Assembly: GCA_020718205.1 (NCBI GenBank) | Contig: DYSN01000001.1 | Coordinates: 1-64,000, forward strand | Direction: 5' to 3' | DNA length: 64,000 bases | Source of the DNA: Draconibacterium orientale | Lineage (GTDB): Bacteria; Bacteroidota; Bacteroidia; Bacteroidales; UBA12170 | Shown here: in pieces, positions 40,783 to 50,601 of the stretch | How the letters are laid out: each line of letters begins with the position of its first letter | Position numbering within the stretch: the first letter of the stretch is position 1 | The notes under the pieces: generated by a model | Told to the model about the DNA's origin: nothing | The model's input: only the letters and a program-made list of their open reading frames with translations | The model's database searches: none | Position numbers and translations under genes: made by a program

Positions 40783-41417
40783 TAACAAAAGAACAAGAAG
40801 ATATTTTATTGGAACAGGGGAAAATGCTCCCGCTCATGGAGGAGTTTTATACCATTCAGGGCGAAGGCTTTAATACAGGTTTGGCGGCCTATTTCATCAG
40901 AATTGGCGGATGCGATGTGGGTTGCAGCTGGTGCGATGTGAAAGAAAGCTGGAACAGAAAACTCCACCCGCCAACCTTCACAGATTCCATAGTGCAAAAT
41001 GCAGCTCAACAACCCGCAAAAGCTGTAGTTGTGACCGGTGGTGAACCCTTGATGAACAATCTGGATTATCTGTGTCAGGAATTGGAGAAACTCGAAATTA
41101 CGCGTTTTTTAGAAACCAGTGGAGCGCATCCTTTCTCAGGAAACTGGAACTGGATTTGTGTTTCCCCCAAAAAGAAATCGCCTCCCGTAAAATCGGTTTA
41201 TTCACGAGCCGGCGAGCTTAAAGTGGTGATAGAAACCGAAGCCGATTTTGAGTGGGCCGAAGAAAATGCCCGGCTGGTAGAACCCAATTGCCTTCTGTTT
41301 CTGCAACCCGAATGGAGCCAGGTGAATAAAATGATGCTGCCGATTACGGAATATGTTAAGAACAACCCCCAATGGAGAATCTCCATTCAAAGCCATAAAT
41401 ACATGCGCATTCCCTGA
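40779..41417 (+). CDS. queE: 7-carboxy-7-deazaguanine synthase, radical SAM
   Basis: EEFYTIQGEGFNTGLAAYFIRIGGCDVGCSWCDVKESW (CxxxCxxC), VVVTGGEPLMN. Confidence 0.93.
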   Translation: MITKEQEDILLEQGKMLPLMEEFYTIQGEGFNTGLAAYFIRIGGCDVGCSWCDVKESWNRKLHPPTFTDSIVQNAAQQPAKAVVVTGGEPLMNNLDYLCQELEKLEITRFLETSGAHPFSGNWNWICVSPKKKSPPVKSVYSRAGELKVVIETEADFEWAEENARLVEPNCLLFLQPEWSQVNKMMLPITEYVKNNPQWRISIQSHKYMRIP

Positions 41418-41741
41418 TCTTTTTTTCAGGATTTAACCGCTTTTCTCCCCAATTTTACCTTTTTATTCAAAACCTATCTAATTTTAGGTATTTTATTACT
41501 CATTTCTATTTGGAAAATCAGAAGGTATGTTTACTTTTGAGCGTGAAATAGTTTTGGGTAGCAAATAATTTTAAGTTGCTTAATTTCAGCGTAATACAGA
41601 TTATTTTACAGGATTTTAAAAATTTTTAAAACGGGGGTTTCTTTTTTATTCTTTAGAGATTGAAACTTTCAGGATAATTTTTAAATCTTCAAAGTTTTTT
41701 TTTAATTTCACGGAGGAATAACAATATCAAATCATTCATAT

Positions 41742-42728
41742 ATGTCAGAAAACAATACTCAAGCCAATTCCCGAAGGGATTTCCTTAAAATTGGTTCATT
41801 AATCGGGTTGGGAGCTGTGGCTGCAGGGGCAGCAACCTATGCCGGGTTTGCTGCTGAAGATGGCAAGGCAGGTCATGGAGAGCATTCGGAGTCCGCCTTA
41901 ACCGATACCGAGAAAAAAATACGGGTACTCACAGAAGAGGGTCAGTTGGCAGAAATTAAGGTAAGCGAATTAACTCCCGTCGATAAGAAAGAGTATACCA
42001 GTGCTGTGCAAAAACAAGGCCGCGAAGGTATTCCGGGCCGCCATTGGGTTATGGTAATCGACCTTTCCCGCTGCCGCAACGTTCGCGCATGCATGGCTTC
42101 GTGTCAAAATGCGCACCATCTGCGCGAAGAGCAACACCATATCAATGTACTTCGCATGCAGGACGACCGCAACACCGAGCCCTATTTCATGCCAAAACCC
42201 TGTTTCCATTGCGACAACCCACCTTGTACAAAGGTTTGTCCGGTCGATGCAACCTGGAAACGCCAGGATGGTATTGTATTGATTGACAACGAACGCTGCA
42301 TTGGCTGTAGATTTTGTATTGCCGCTTGTCCTTATTCTGCCAGAGTTTTCAACTGGTTTGAGCCTAAACATGCCGAAGAAGATAAAGACCTGCTCTACAA
42401 CGTTGAGCTCAATGTTCCACAGAAAAGAGGAACCATCAGCAAGTGTTTGTTTAGTGCCGACAGATTGCGCGAAGGGAAACTCCCCTATTGTGTATCGGCC
42501 TGTCCCAATGGCGTTTACTATTTTGGCGACCTCAACGAAGATGCTGTTACCAACGGAACTTCAGGCGAGACTGTTCGGTTTAGTGAGCTCGTCAGACAAA
42601 ATGCCGGCTACACACTTCTTCCCGAATTGGGAACCAAGCCCAATGTGTACTATCTTCCTGCAAAAAACAGAATGTTCCCTTTCCAATACAACGGAAAAAC
42701 CACTCTGGAAGATGAACATCACAGCTAA
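41742..42728 (+). CDS. Tat-exported 4Fe-4S ferredoxin-type electron transfer subunit (DsrO/NrfC/ActB-like)
   Basis: Tat signal NSRRDFLKIGSL; cluster motifs CFHCDNPPCTKVCP and CIGCRFCIAACP; degenerate motifs CRNVRACMASC and CLFSADRLREGKLPYCVSACP. Confidence 0.9.
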   Translation: MSENNTQANSRRDFLKIGSLIGLGAVAAGAATYAGFAAEDGKAGHGEHSESALTDTEKKIRVLTEEGQLAEIKVSELTPVDKKEYTSAVQKQGREGIPGRHWVMVIDLSRCRNVRACMASCQNAHHLREEQHHINVLRMQDDRNTEPYFMPKPCFHCDNPPCTKVCPVDATWKRQDGIVLIDNERCIGCRFCIAACPYSARVFNWFEPKHAEEDKDLLYNVELNVPQKRGTISKCLFSADRLREGKLPYCVSACPNGVYYFGDLNEDAVTNGTSGETVRFSELVRQNAGYTLLPELGTKPNVYYLPAKNRMFPFQYNGKTTLEDEHHS

Positions 42729-42763
42729 TCAATAAATTCGTTAATCAATAAAAAATATAAGAT

Positions 42764-44110
42764 ATGTCTGAGTCTTTATCAAAAGAACAAGCCAAACAAC
42801 TTCTTGACAAGTTTGCCGAGGATACTATCAGACCCATGAGAAGCTTCAAGGGATTCTACCTTTGGATGGGTTTTCTGGGACTGGTAATAGCCGTTTTTGC
42901 TTTTGCCTACTTCATTCAGCTACGCGATGGATTAGGTGTTACTGCCATGCGCGACTATGTGAGCTGGGGTTTATATATTTCCAATTTCGTGTTTTTTGTG
43001 GCCACCAGTTTGGTGGGTATGCTGATTAGCGCGGTTCTGGGTTTACTAAATCAAAAATGGGTAAAACCCATCACCCGCGTTTCCGAAGTCATAGCACTGG
43101 GTTTTGTTTTGATAGCCGGGTTGGTTATCATCACCGATATGGGTCGTCCAGAAAGGTTTCTCAATCTGTTTATGCACGGCCGTCTGCAATCGCCTATCCT
43201 TTGGGACGTGACTGTAATTACTACCTACACCGTAATTTCCATGTTGCTCTTTATTTTACCTCTTCTCCCCGATTTGGCCTTCATTAAAAACAGAATGAAA
43301 GATATGCCCGCATGGCAATATCAGCTTTATAATATTCTGAGCCTGGGTTGGATAGGTACTCCGGAGCAATACAAGCTGCTTCATAAAAGCATCAGAATGC
43401 TCAGTATTATTATTGTTCCTGTGGCTTTGGCCATCCATACCGTAACTTCCTGGTTATTTGCAGCCACACTGAGAATAGGCTGGGACAGCACCGTTTTTGG
43501 ACCCTATTTTGTTTCGGGCGCTTTTGTTGCAGGTACTGCCGCAGTTATCATTGTTATGTATGTACTTCGCAGCAGCTACAAACTTCAGGATTATTTCACC
43601 GATTATCATTTCGATATGATGGGGAGATTATTGGTATTGGTTTCTCTACTCTATGCTTATTTCAATTTGAATGAGTTTTTAGTTCCCGCCTATAAAATGA
43701 AAACAGGCGAAGCCATTCATTTACACACCTTGTTTCATGGTGCCTATGCCGGATTGTTCTGGGTTGTGCAAATTATAGGTATGGGCTTGCCCATTCTGTT
43801 TATGATTTTTAAGGAAGGAAGAAAACCAAATAACCTCACCTTCATTGCTTCTATTGTGATGGTTGCGGCTTTCTTGAAGCGTATTATCATTGTAATCCCA
43901 ACGCTACTTCACCCCCATTTACCCATTCAGAATGTGCCCGATGAATTCCATCATTATTTCCCCACATGGATTGAAATGGCTGTAACCACCGGCACCATCG
44001 CCATGGCATTGGCCATCATTACCATCCTGCTGAAAATATTCCCCGTTATTCCATTGTGGGAATTGGCCGAAGAAAAAGGAATAACCGAAGAATTTGAAAA
44101 CCATAATTAA
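42764..44110 (+). CDS. nrfD: NrfD/PsrC-family integral membrane subunit
   Basis: Polytopic, VSWGLYISNFVFFVATSLVGMLISA, ITDMGRPERFLNLFMHGRLQSPILWDV. Confidence 0.92.
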   Translation: MSESLSKEQAKQLLDKFAEDTIRPMRSFKGFYLWMGFLGLVIAVFAFAYFIQLRDGLGVTAMRDYVSWGLYISNFVFFVATSLVGMLISAVLGLLNQKWVKPITRVSEVIALGFVLIAGLVIITDMGRPERFLNLFMHGRLQSPILWDVTVITTYTVISMLLFILPLLPDLAFIKNRMKDMPAWQYQLYNILSLGWIGTPEQYKLLHKSIRMLSIIIVPVALAIHTVTSWLFAATLRIGWDSTVFGPYFVSGAFVAGTAAVIIVMYVLRSSYKLQDYFTDYHFDMMGRLLVLVSLLYAYFNLNEFLVPAYKMKTGEAIHLHTLFHGAYAGLFWVVQIIGMGLPILFMIFKEGRKPNNLTFIASIVMVAAFLKRIIIVIPTLLHPHLPIQNVPDEFHHYFPTWIEMAVTTGTIAMALAIITILLKIFPVIPLWELAEEKGITEEFENHN

Positions 44111-44114
44111 TTGA

Positions 44115-45044
44115 ATGATTATGAAAACAAGGAACATACTCAATAATCTTGCAATCGGATTGCTATTCATGGCTCCGGTTAGCATATTTGCACAAAGTGA
44201 TTGGACCGTTACTGATGCTCAAAAGCAAGTAACAAACCCTGTAGCTTTTTCCGATCAAAGTGTAAATGAAGGGAAAGCCATCTATTTGGCCAATTGTAAA
44301 TCGTGCCATGGCGACCCTACCAAAGATAATGGCTTACCGTTGGTGCCAAAACCTACAGATTTAGGCCTTCAAGCGTTTCTCGACATCAACTCCGATGGAA
44401 GTATTTTCCAAAAAATAGCTGAAGGTCGTGCTACCATGCCAACTTATGCCGCCATTCTTACTGAAGATCAACGTTGGAATGTAGTGAACTATATTCGATC
44501 GTTTGATGGCAATTTTACTCCTTCGGCTGGTGGTGCTGCTACAACTGTTATCGCCAATTCCGACGAAGTTACTGCCCCCTATTTTCTTGAGATAGCTGTG
44601 GATAGTGCTAACAGTCAAGCTGTTGTTACTCTTACCGGAACTTTTAACGGACAGAAAGCCGCAGTGGTCAATGCCGAAGTTTTTGTGGGAATAAAACGCT
44701 ATTTCAAAAATCTTCCAATCATGAAAGCTGGTGAAACTACCAACGAAATGGGACAAATCACCGTAACCTATCCCACCGACTTAAAGAGCGGTGAACATGG
44801 AATGGGCGAACTGGTTGCTTATCCTGTTGATGCTGAAAAATATGGCGAACTGACACAATCAGCTCCAGTTTCTTTGAAACCTGTTCATATCGATGATTTT
44901 AATGCCGCAAGAGCACTTTGGGCGCACAATAACCGTGTTCCTGCCTGGCTGTTAATCACCTATCTTTCCATTGTAATAATTGTGTGGGGAGTGATGTTTA
45001 AAGTGGTTCTCAATTTGCTAAAAATTAAAAAACTAGGCAACTAA
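44115..45044 (+). CDS. Membrane-anchored c-type monohaem cytochrome
   Basis: NCKSCHGDPTKDNGLPL (CxxCH), signal peptide, C-terminal TM WLLITYLSIVIIVWGVMFKVV. Confidence 0.92.
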   Translation: MIMKTRNILNNLAIGLLFMAPVSIFAQSDWTVTDAQKQVTNPVAFSDQSVNEGKAIYLANCKSCHGDPTKDNGLPLVPKPTDLGLQAFLDINSDGSIFQKIAEGRATMPTYAAILTEDQRWNVVNYIRSFDGNFTPSAGGAATTVIANSDEVTAPYFLEIAVDSANSQAVVTLTGTFNGQKAAVVNAEVFVGIKRYFKNLPIMKAGETTNEMGQITVTYPTDLKSGEHGMGELVAYPVDAEKYGELTQSAPVSLKPVHIDDFNAARALWAHNNRVPAWLLITYLSIVIIVWGVMFKVVLNLLKIKKLGN

Positions 45045-45063
45045 ACATTGCCTATTCCAATTT

Positions 45064-45095
45064 AAAAAAACCGGAAAGATTTTTCCGGTTTTTTT
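45064..45095. terminator. Intrinsic terminator
   Basis: AAAACCGGAAA-gat-TTTTCCGGTTTTTTT. Confidence 0.8.
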
Positions 45096-45118
45096 ATGTC
45101 ATAGAATCCCCAAAAAAA

Positions 45119-45376
45119 TCAAGATGAATATTTTGGATTTATTCTGAACTCGCTTTCGTCGTCGGTCAATTTGTTCAGCTTCACTTCAAACCCATCCACT
45201 TTGTCAATTCGTTGAGTTCCATCCACATGAATTTCAACGGCTTCCCATTTCTTTTTGGCTAATTTTCCGGCTTCGGCTTCGGTTTCTGCCACCACAAATA
45301 CCAGATGATGGTCTTCCATCAGATTGTTTTCCTTGAGCTTCCCGCCCAATAAAATGGCATATAAATGTTTTTCCAT
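45119..45376 (-). CDS. DUF1543-like small protein
   Basis: MEKHLYAILLGGKLKENNLMEDHHLVFVVAETEAEAGKLAKKKW. Confidence 0.65.
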   Translation of the reverse strand: MEKHLYAILLGGKLKENNLMEDHHLVFVVAETEAEAGKLAKKKWEAVEIHVDGTQRIDKVDGFEVKLNKLTDDESEFRINPKYSS

Positions 45377-45400
45377 GGTCTTGGCTTTTATATTTATTTC

Positions 45401-46156
45401 TTAGATTTTTGAAATTAACAAGGCTTTCAGCAGCGAGGTAACCTTGCTGGCATTTTCTTTAAATACTTTAAAAACCGCTTCCATATTCACCGCTTCTTCT
45501 TCCTTTCGCCAGCAATCGTAATCGGTACTCATGGCTACGGCCGCATAAGGAATCTGACGCTCGTTGGCCAGAATAACTTCGGGTGCGGTGCTCATATTAA
45601 TAATGTCGGCGCCCCACTGGCGAAACATATGGCTCTCGGCACGACTCGAAAAACGCGGGCCTTCGATAGTAACCACTGTTTTGTGATGATGGTGGGGAGT
45701 ATTCAATTCTGATGCAATTTGACTTAGCTTGTCATTTAATTCCTCGTTAAACGGATCGGCAAAAGGAATATGCTGAATATTTCCGTTATCGAAATTATCG
45801 AAGAATGTATTCTTTCTAAACCTTGTAAAATCAATCACCTGATTGGGGAAAACTAAATCGCCGGGTTTTATTTCCTGCCGGAGACTGCCACAGGCGGTGG
45901 TTGCAATAATAGCGTCGCAGTTAAGGTCGGAAATGGCTTGAATATGAGCCCGATTGTTCACATGAGTGGGCGTTATCTGATGGTCGAACCCATGCCGCGA
46001 CACAAAAAAAACTTCCTTCCCCGCAATTTTTCCCATGAGAATGGGCGAGCTGCAATAGCCATACTCGGTTAATGGATTCATGGTTTCGAATGATTGGAAA
46101 ATATCGAGTTTTTCTAATCCCGACCCCCCAATAATGGCAATTCTGTTTAGGTTCAT
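45401..46156 (-). CDS. S-methyl-5'-thioadenosine/nucleoside phosphorylase family (MtnP-like)
   Basis: IAIIGGSGLEKLDIF, FVSRHGFDHQITPTHVNNRAHI, EGPRFSSRAESHMFRQWGADIINMSTAPEVILANE. Confidence 0.92.
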   Translation of the reverse strand: MNLNRIAIIGGSGLEKLDIFQSFETMNPLTEYGYCSSPILMGKIAGKEVFFVSRHGFDHQITPTHVNNRAHIQAISDLNCDAIIATTACGSLRQEIKPGDLVFPNQVIDFTRFRKNTFFDNFDNGNIQHIPFADPFNEELNDKLSQIASELNTPHHHHKTVVTIEGPRFSSRAESHMFRQWGADIINMSTAPEVILANERQIPYAAVAMSTDYDCWRKEEEAVNMEAVFKVFKENASKVTSLLKALLISKI

Positions 46157-46292
46157 GATTCAGTATTTTAGCAGCCAAATTTAATAAAAAGGACCTGAAG
46201 CCATCACCTGCTTTGCTTTGATTTCATATGAACGCAACCATTTCTTTAAATTCGGATTCCGGTGGCTTTTAAAAATCAGCTACTTTTGTCAC

Positions 46293-47072
46293 ATGTCGGG
46301 AATTAGTAAAATAGCCTTTGCAGGCAGTGGAAATGTAGCAACCCATTTGGCCAAAGTGATGGCCGAAGCCGGATTAGATTTGGTGGGTTTTTACAGCCGA
46401 AACAAAGCATCTGCAGAGAAACTGGCACATATTTACCATTCGCCATATGGTAGCTATAACGAATTGAAAACCTGCAATGCCGACTCAATAATCGTTGCTG
46501 TTCCCGACCACGCCATGGAGGCAGTTTTAGAACAAATTCCTGTTTGTTCAAGCCTGCTATTACATACTTCGGGCAGTCTGGAAATGAATGCCCTGCAACA
46601 TAGCAGCCCCCGAATTGGCGTATTTTATCCCCTTCAGACCTTTAGTGCAGCCAAATTGGTCGATTTTTCTCAAATTCCGATATTGGTCGAAGCCAATAGT
46701 GATGAAGATACGAGTATGCTCACTGAACTTGCCGGCAGACTTACATCGCAGGTTTACCATATTAACAGTCATCAACGAAAAAAAATTCATATTGCGGCTA
46801 TTTTCTCGTCGAACTTTGTTAACTACCTGTTCCATGTGGCCGAGGATTTATTGGAGAAAGAAAATGTGCCTTTCGAAGTGCTTAGGCCCCTGATAGAAGA
46901 AACCACCGAAAAAATTAAGGAATTGCGGCCTTTCCATGCCCAAACCGGCCCGGCAGTTCGCAACGATCTGGAAACCATTAAAATTCATCTGAAAGATTTA
47001 GAAAAAATGCCCGAGTACAGGAAAATATATCAGCTTTTAAGTCAACAAATTATAAAATCAAGAAATCAATAA
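46293..47072 (+). CDS. Rossmann-like/DUF2520 oxidoreductase-like protein
   Basis: KIAFAGSGNVATHLAKVMAEAG, LLLHTSGSLEMNAL, IGVFYPLQTFS; start moved to 46293. Confidence 0.88.
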   Translation: MSGISKIAFAGSGNVATHLAKVMAEAGLDLVGFYSRNKASAEKLAHIYHSPYGSYNELKTCNADSIIVAVPDHAMEAVLEQIPVCSSLLLHTSGSLEMNALQHSSPRIGVFYPLQTFSAAKLVDFSQIPILVEANSDEDTSMLTELAGRLTSQVYHINSHQRKKIHIAAIFSSNFVNYLFHVAEDLLEKENVPFEVLRPLIEETTEKIKELRPFHAQTGPAVRNDLETIKIHLKDLEKMPEYRKIYQLLSQQIIKSRNQ

Positions 47073-47074
47073 CT

Positions 47075-47596
47075 ATGTCTAATTACAAAGAAAAACTTCA
47101 AAATATTACAACTTTTATTTTCGACTACGATGGTGTTTTAACCGATGGAACTGTCTACCCAACTGCCGATGGCGACATGATGCGTGCCGGGAATGTGCGC
47201 GATGGCTATGCCCTTCAGCTGGCGGTGAAGAAAGAGTACCGGATTGCCATCATCAGCGGTGGAAAATCGGTTTCGATGGAGCAAAGAATGAAAGCACTCA
47301 AAATTGAAGATGTTTTTTTAGGGGTGAGAAATAAGATGGAAGTGTATATGGAGTTCAAGGAGAAGTACGGGCTGGTTGACGAAGAAATTCTGTACATGGG
47401 CGACGATATTCCTGATTATGAAATACTTAAATCTGTTGGTGTTTCCTGTTGCCCCTCCGATGCTGCCGAAGAAATTCTGGAGATAGTGGATTATGTGAGC
47501 CATAAACCCGGTGGCAAAGGCGCTGTGCGCGAAGTATTGCGTCAGGTAATGAAACTTCATGGAAAATGGATCGATGAAGAATCGCTCTACTGGTAA
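47075..47596 (+). CDS. HAD-IIIA phosphatase (KdsC-like)
   Basis: FIFDYDGVLTDGTVYPTADGDMMRAGNVRDGYALQLA, GDDIPDYEILKSVG. Confidence 0.9.
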   Translation: MSNYKEKLQNITTFIFDYDGVLTDGTVYPTADGDMMRAGNVRDGYALQLAVKKEYRIAIISGGKSVSMEQRMKALKIEDVFLGVRNKMEVYMEFKEKYGLVDEEILYMGDDIPDYEILKSVGVSCCPSDAAEEILEIVDYVSHKPGGKGAVREVLRQVMKLHGKWIDEESLYW

Positions 47597-47628
47597 ATCG
47601 CATTTAACCTATATTTGTAATCGCTTTT

Positions 47629-48588
47629 ATGGTGCAAACACTCAAAACATTTTTTAAGCTCATTCGTTGGCCAAATCTGCTCATCATTATTCTGGCTCAG
47701 GTACTTATAAACTATTTGCTCATTGGTCACATTTTAAAATTAATCAATGTACCACTTCCGCTGAGTGGACTTCATTTCTTTTTGCTGGTATTGAGCACCG
47801 TAGCCATGGCCGCTTTTGGTTATATTTTTAACGACATCAACGATGTAGATGTGGATAGGGTAAATAAAGACAATAAGCAAATCATTGGTAATCATATCAC
47901 TAAAAAAGCCGCAACTAAATTATTATGGGCGTTTCTGCTGATTTCGCTCCTGTCGGCCTTGGTACTGACATTGCTGGTTCAGATGTGGCAACTATTTCTG
48001 ATTCATGTATTTATTGCGGTGGGGCTGTGGTATTATTCTGTCCATTTAAAAGGAACAATCATTTTCGGAAATCTGGTCATTAGCCTTTTTTCGGCACTTA
48101 GCATTGCCATAGTCTGGGTTTATCATCTGGCCATCATGAGCCAAAATCCCACATTGCTAATCAACGCTTATAAATCGGTCTCCTTCATCAGTTATTCTGT
48201 TGCTTTTTACGCGGCCTTTGCTTTTATAATCAGCTGGATACGCGAAATGATAAAAGATGTGGAAGACCAAAATGGGGATGCTCTATTTGGTTGGAAAACA
48301 TTCGTAATAAAGTTTGGGGAGGCCAAAACTAAAGTTTTTATTCAGGCTCTCCTAATCGTTATGATAGTGATGCTGATTGCAGCCATCTTTTTATGCTATA
48401 CATTAAACTGGGGACAATTGGGCATATATCTTGCTGTGGCAGTGGGTTTTCCTTTGTTTTATCTTTTCAATGGAATTCGGCAGGCCAATTCGGTTAAAGA
48501 TTTTCACGATTTAAGTAATTTAGCCAAAATTATTATGATTGCCGGAATTCTGAGCATTCAATTATTCAATTTAAACTATGGATCATGA
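47629..48588 (+). CDS. UbiA-family prenyltransferase (geranylgeranylglycerol-phosphate geranylgeranyltransferase-like)
   Basis: NDINDVDVDRVNKDNKQIIGNHI, REMIKDVEDQNGDALFGWKTF. Confidence 0.9.
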   Translation: MVQTLKTFFKLIRWPNLLIIILAQVLINYLLIGHILKLINVPLPLSGLHFFLLVLSTVAMAAFGYIFNDINDVDVDRVNKDNKQIIGNHITKKAATKLLWAFLLISLLSALVLTLLVQMWQLFLIHVFIAVGLWYYSVHLKGTIIFGNLVISLFSALSIAIVWVYHLAIMSQNPTLLINAYKSVSFISYSVAFYAAFAFIISWIREMIKDVEDQNGDALFGWKTFVIKFGEAKTKVFIQALLIVMIVMLIAAIFLCYTLNWGQLGIYLAVAVGFPLFYLFNGIRQANSVKDFHDLSNLAKIIMIAGILSIQLFNLNYGS

Positions 48589-49181
48589 GTACAATAAACG
48601 ACCAATTTAGTCATTTGGACATCATTCTGGCATCGCGCTCATCGCGCAGGCAGGCGTTGTTGCGACAACTCGATATTCAGTTCCGCATGACACCACTCGA
48701 TGTTAAAGAAACCTTTCCTGCCACATTACCCGTGGAAGAAGTAGCAGAATACATCAGCCGGTTAAAAGCTGAGGCCTTCCCCACAGAAAAAATCCTGAGC
48801 CATACCTTAGTTATCACCGCCGATACCATTGTGGCTGTTGACAATATCATTCTTGGAAAACCCGAAGACGATGCCGACGCTTTTCAGATGCTCAAAACCC
48901 TTTCGGGCCGATCGCATTTGGTGGTTACCGGTGTTTGTTTGCGCTCTAAAAACAATATCCGCTCCTTTTCGGCCATTACCAAGGTAAAATTCAAAGAGCT
49001 CTCCGACTACGAAATTAACTACTATATAGATAATTATCAGCCATTTGACAAAGCCGGAGCCTATGGAATACAAGAGTGGATTGGCAAAATTGGTGTAGAA
49101 TCAATCGAAGGGTCTTTTTATAATGTTATGGGGCTGCCCATGCAACAACTCTACGAAGAATTGCGTAATTTCAGCCTCTAA
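48585..49181 (+). CDS. maf: Maf-family nucleoside triphosphate pyrophosphatase
   Basis: LASRSSRRQALLRQLDIQF, ADTIVAVDNIILGKPEDDADAFQMLKTLSGRSH. Confidence 0.95.
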   Translation: MSTINDQFSHLDIILASRSSRRQALLRQLDIQFRMTPLDVKETFPATLPVEEVAEYISRLKAEAFPTEKILSHTLVITADTIVAVDNIILGKPEDDADAFQMLKTLSGRSHLVVTGVCLRSKNNIRSFSAITKVKFKELSDYEINYYIDNYQPFDKAGAYGIQEWIGKIGVESIEGSFYNVMGLPMQQLYEELRNFSL

Positions 49182-49192
49182 AAACCTGTGGA

Positions 49193-49798
49193 ATGAAATT
49201 TGGAAAACTAATCATCAATTACTTTATACAAGGTATTCTCTACCTTGTTCCCATAACTACAACCGTTTGGGTAATCTATTATGTTTTCAGGTTCTTCGAC
49301 AATTTCACCAAACCCTACGAAACCGAATATCTCGGATTCGAAATTCCTGGGCTGGGAATGCTTATTCTGGCGGTTTTTATTTTGATCATTGGCTTTCTTG
49401 GTTCCACCATCATTTTCCGCCCCTTTCTTTCGCTGATGGAAAGAGTTATTAATCAAGCTCCCCTCATCAAAGATATTTACTCAGCTATCAAAGACCTGCT
49501 CTCTGCTTTTGTGGGAAATAAAAAGAAATTTAACCATCCGGTTTTAGTTACCATGAACGAAACCGGGCTCAAGCGCATAGGTTTCGTGACCCGGTATGGC
49601 ATGGACGAAATGCATATTTCCGACGACTACGCCATTGTATATCTTCCTTATTCCTATGGAGTTATGGGAACAGTGGTTGTTGTGAAAAAGGAAATGATTG
49701 AGCCTTTGAATCTTCCATCCACCGAAGTCATGAAGTTTATAGTAAGCGGTGGAGTGACCGAAGTCGACGACAAAGAAAAATCACCAAAAACCACCTAA
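49193..49798 (+). CDS. DUF502-family membrane protein
   Basis: YFIQGILYLVPITTTVWVIYYVFRFFD, GLGMLILAVFILIIGFLGS. Confidence 0.9.
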   Translation: MKFGKLIINYFIQGILYLVPITTTVWVIYYVFRFFDNFTKPYETEYLGFEIPGLGMLILAVFILIIGFLGSTIIFRPFLSLMERVINQAPLIKDIYSAIKDLLSAFVGNKKKFNHPVLVTMNETGLKRIGFVTRYGMDEMHISDDYAIVYLPYSYGVMGTVVVVKKEMIEPLNLPSTEVMKFIVSGGVTEVDDKEKSPKTT

Positions 49799-49832
49799 TC
49801 CGTAAACCTATTCTCCCGAAAAAAAGAAGAAA

Positions 49833-50594
49833 ATGAAACGAAAAAAGATATTAATCACCAACGACGACGGAGTATTTGCCCCGGGAATTAGATTTCTGAT
49901 AGATATTGCCAAAGAATTTGGGGATATTGTGGTGGTTGCTCCCGACAAACCACAATCCGGAACCGGTCATGCCATCACTTTTGCCGATCCGCTTCGGATA
50001 AAATGCATTGAAGAATCTGAGAATTATGTAGAATACAGCTGCAGCGGAACCCCGGTTGATTGTGTAAAAATGGCCGAATATATTGCTTTCAAAGACCATC
50101 TGCCCGATTTGTTAGTTTCCGGCGTCAATCATGGAAGCAATGCATCCATCAATATCATTTATAGCGGAACCATGGCGGCGGTAATCGAAGCGCATATCGA
50201 TAATATTCCTTCCATTGGTTTTAGCATGAACTCCTACAGCCACAAAACCGATTTGGAGCCTGCACGACCCTTCATCAGAAAAATAATTAAAGACATTCTG
50301 GAAAAAGGAATGCCAGCCGATATTTGCCTGAATGTGAATATTCCCCACGCCGAACAAATCAACGGAATCAGAATTTCGCGCCAGGCCAAAGCCAGCTGGA
50401 AAGAAAGTTTCGATAACCGGATTGACCCCCGTGGCGGGCATTATTATTGGCTCACAGGCCATTTTCATGTGGAAGACCAGGGCGAAGGAACCGATATAAA
50501 AGCACTGGCAGATGGTTATATTGCAGTGGTTCCCATTCAAATCGACTTAACCGCGCATGGAGCCATGAAATCACTAAAATTTCTGGAGGATTAG
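49833..50594 (+). CDS. surE: 5'-nucleotidase SurE
   Basis: KILITNDDGVFAPGI, VVAPDKPQSGTGHAITF, VSGVNHGSNASINIIYSGTMAA. Confidence 0.97.
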   Translation: MKRKKILITNDDGVFAPGIRFLIDIAKEFGDIVVVAPDKPQSGTGHAITFADPLRIKCIEESENYVEYSCSGTPVDCVKMAEYIAFKDHLPDLLVSGVNHGSNASINIIYSGTMAAVIEAHIDNIPSIGFSMNSYSHKTDLEPARPFIRKIIKDILEKGMPADICLNVNIPHAEQINGIRISRQAKASWKESFDNRIDPRGGHYYWLTGHFHVEDQGEGTDIKALADGYIAVVPIQIDLTAHGAMKSLKFLED

Positions 50595-50601
50595 CCGGCA
50601 C

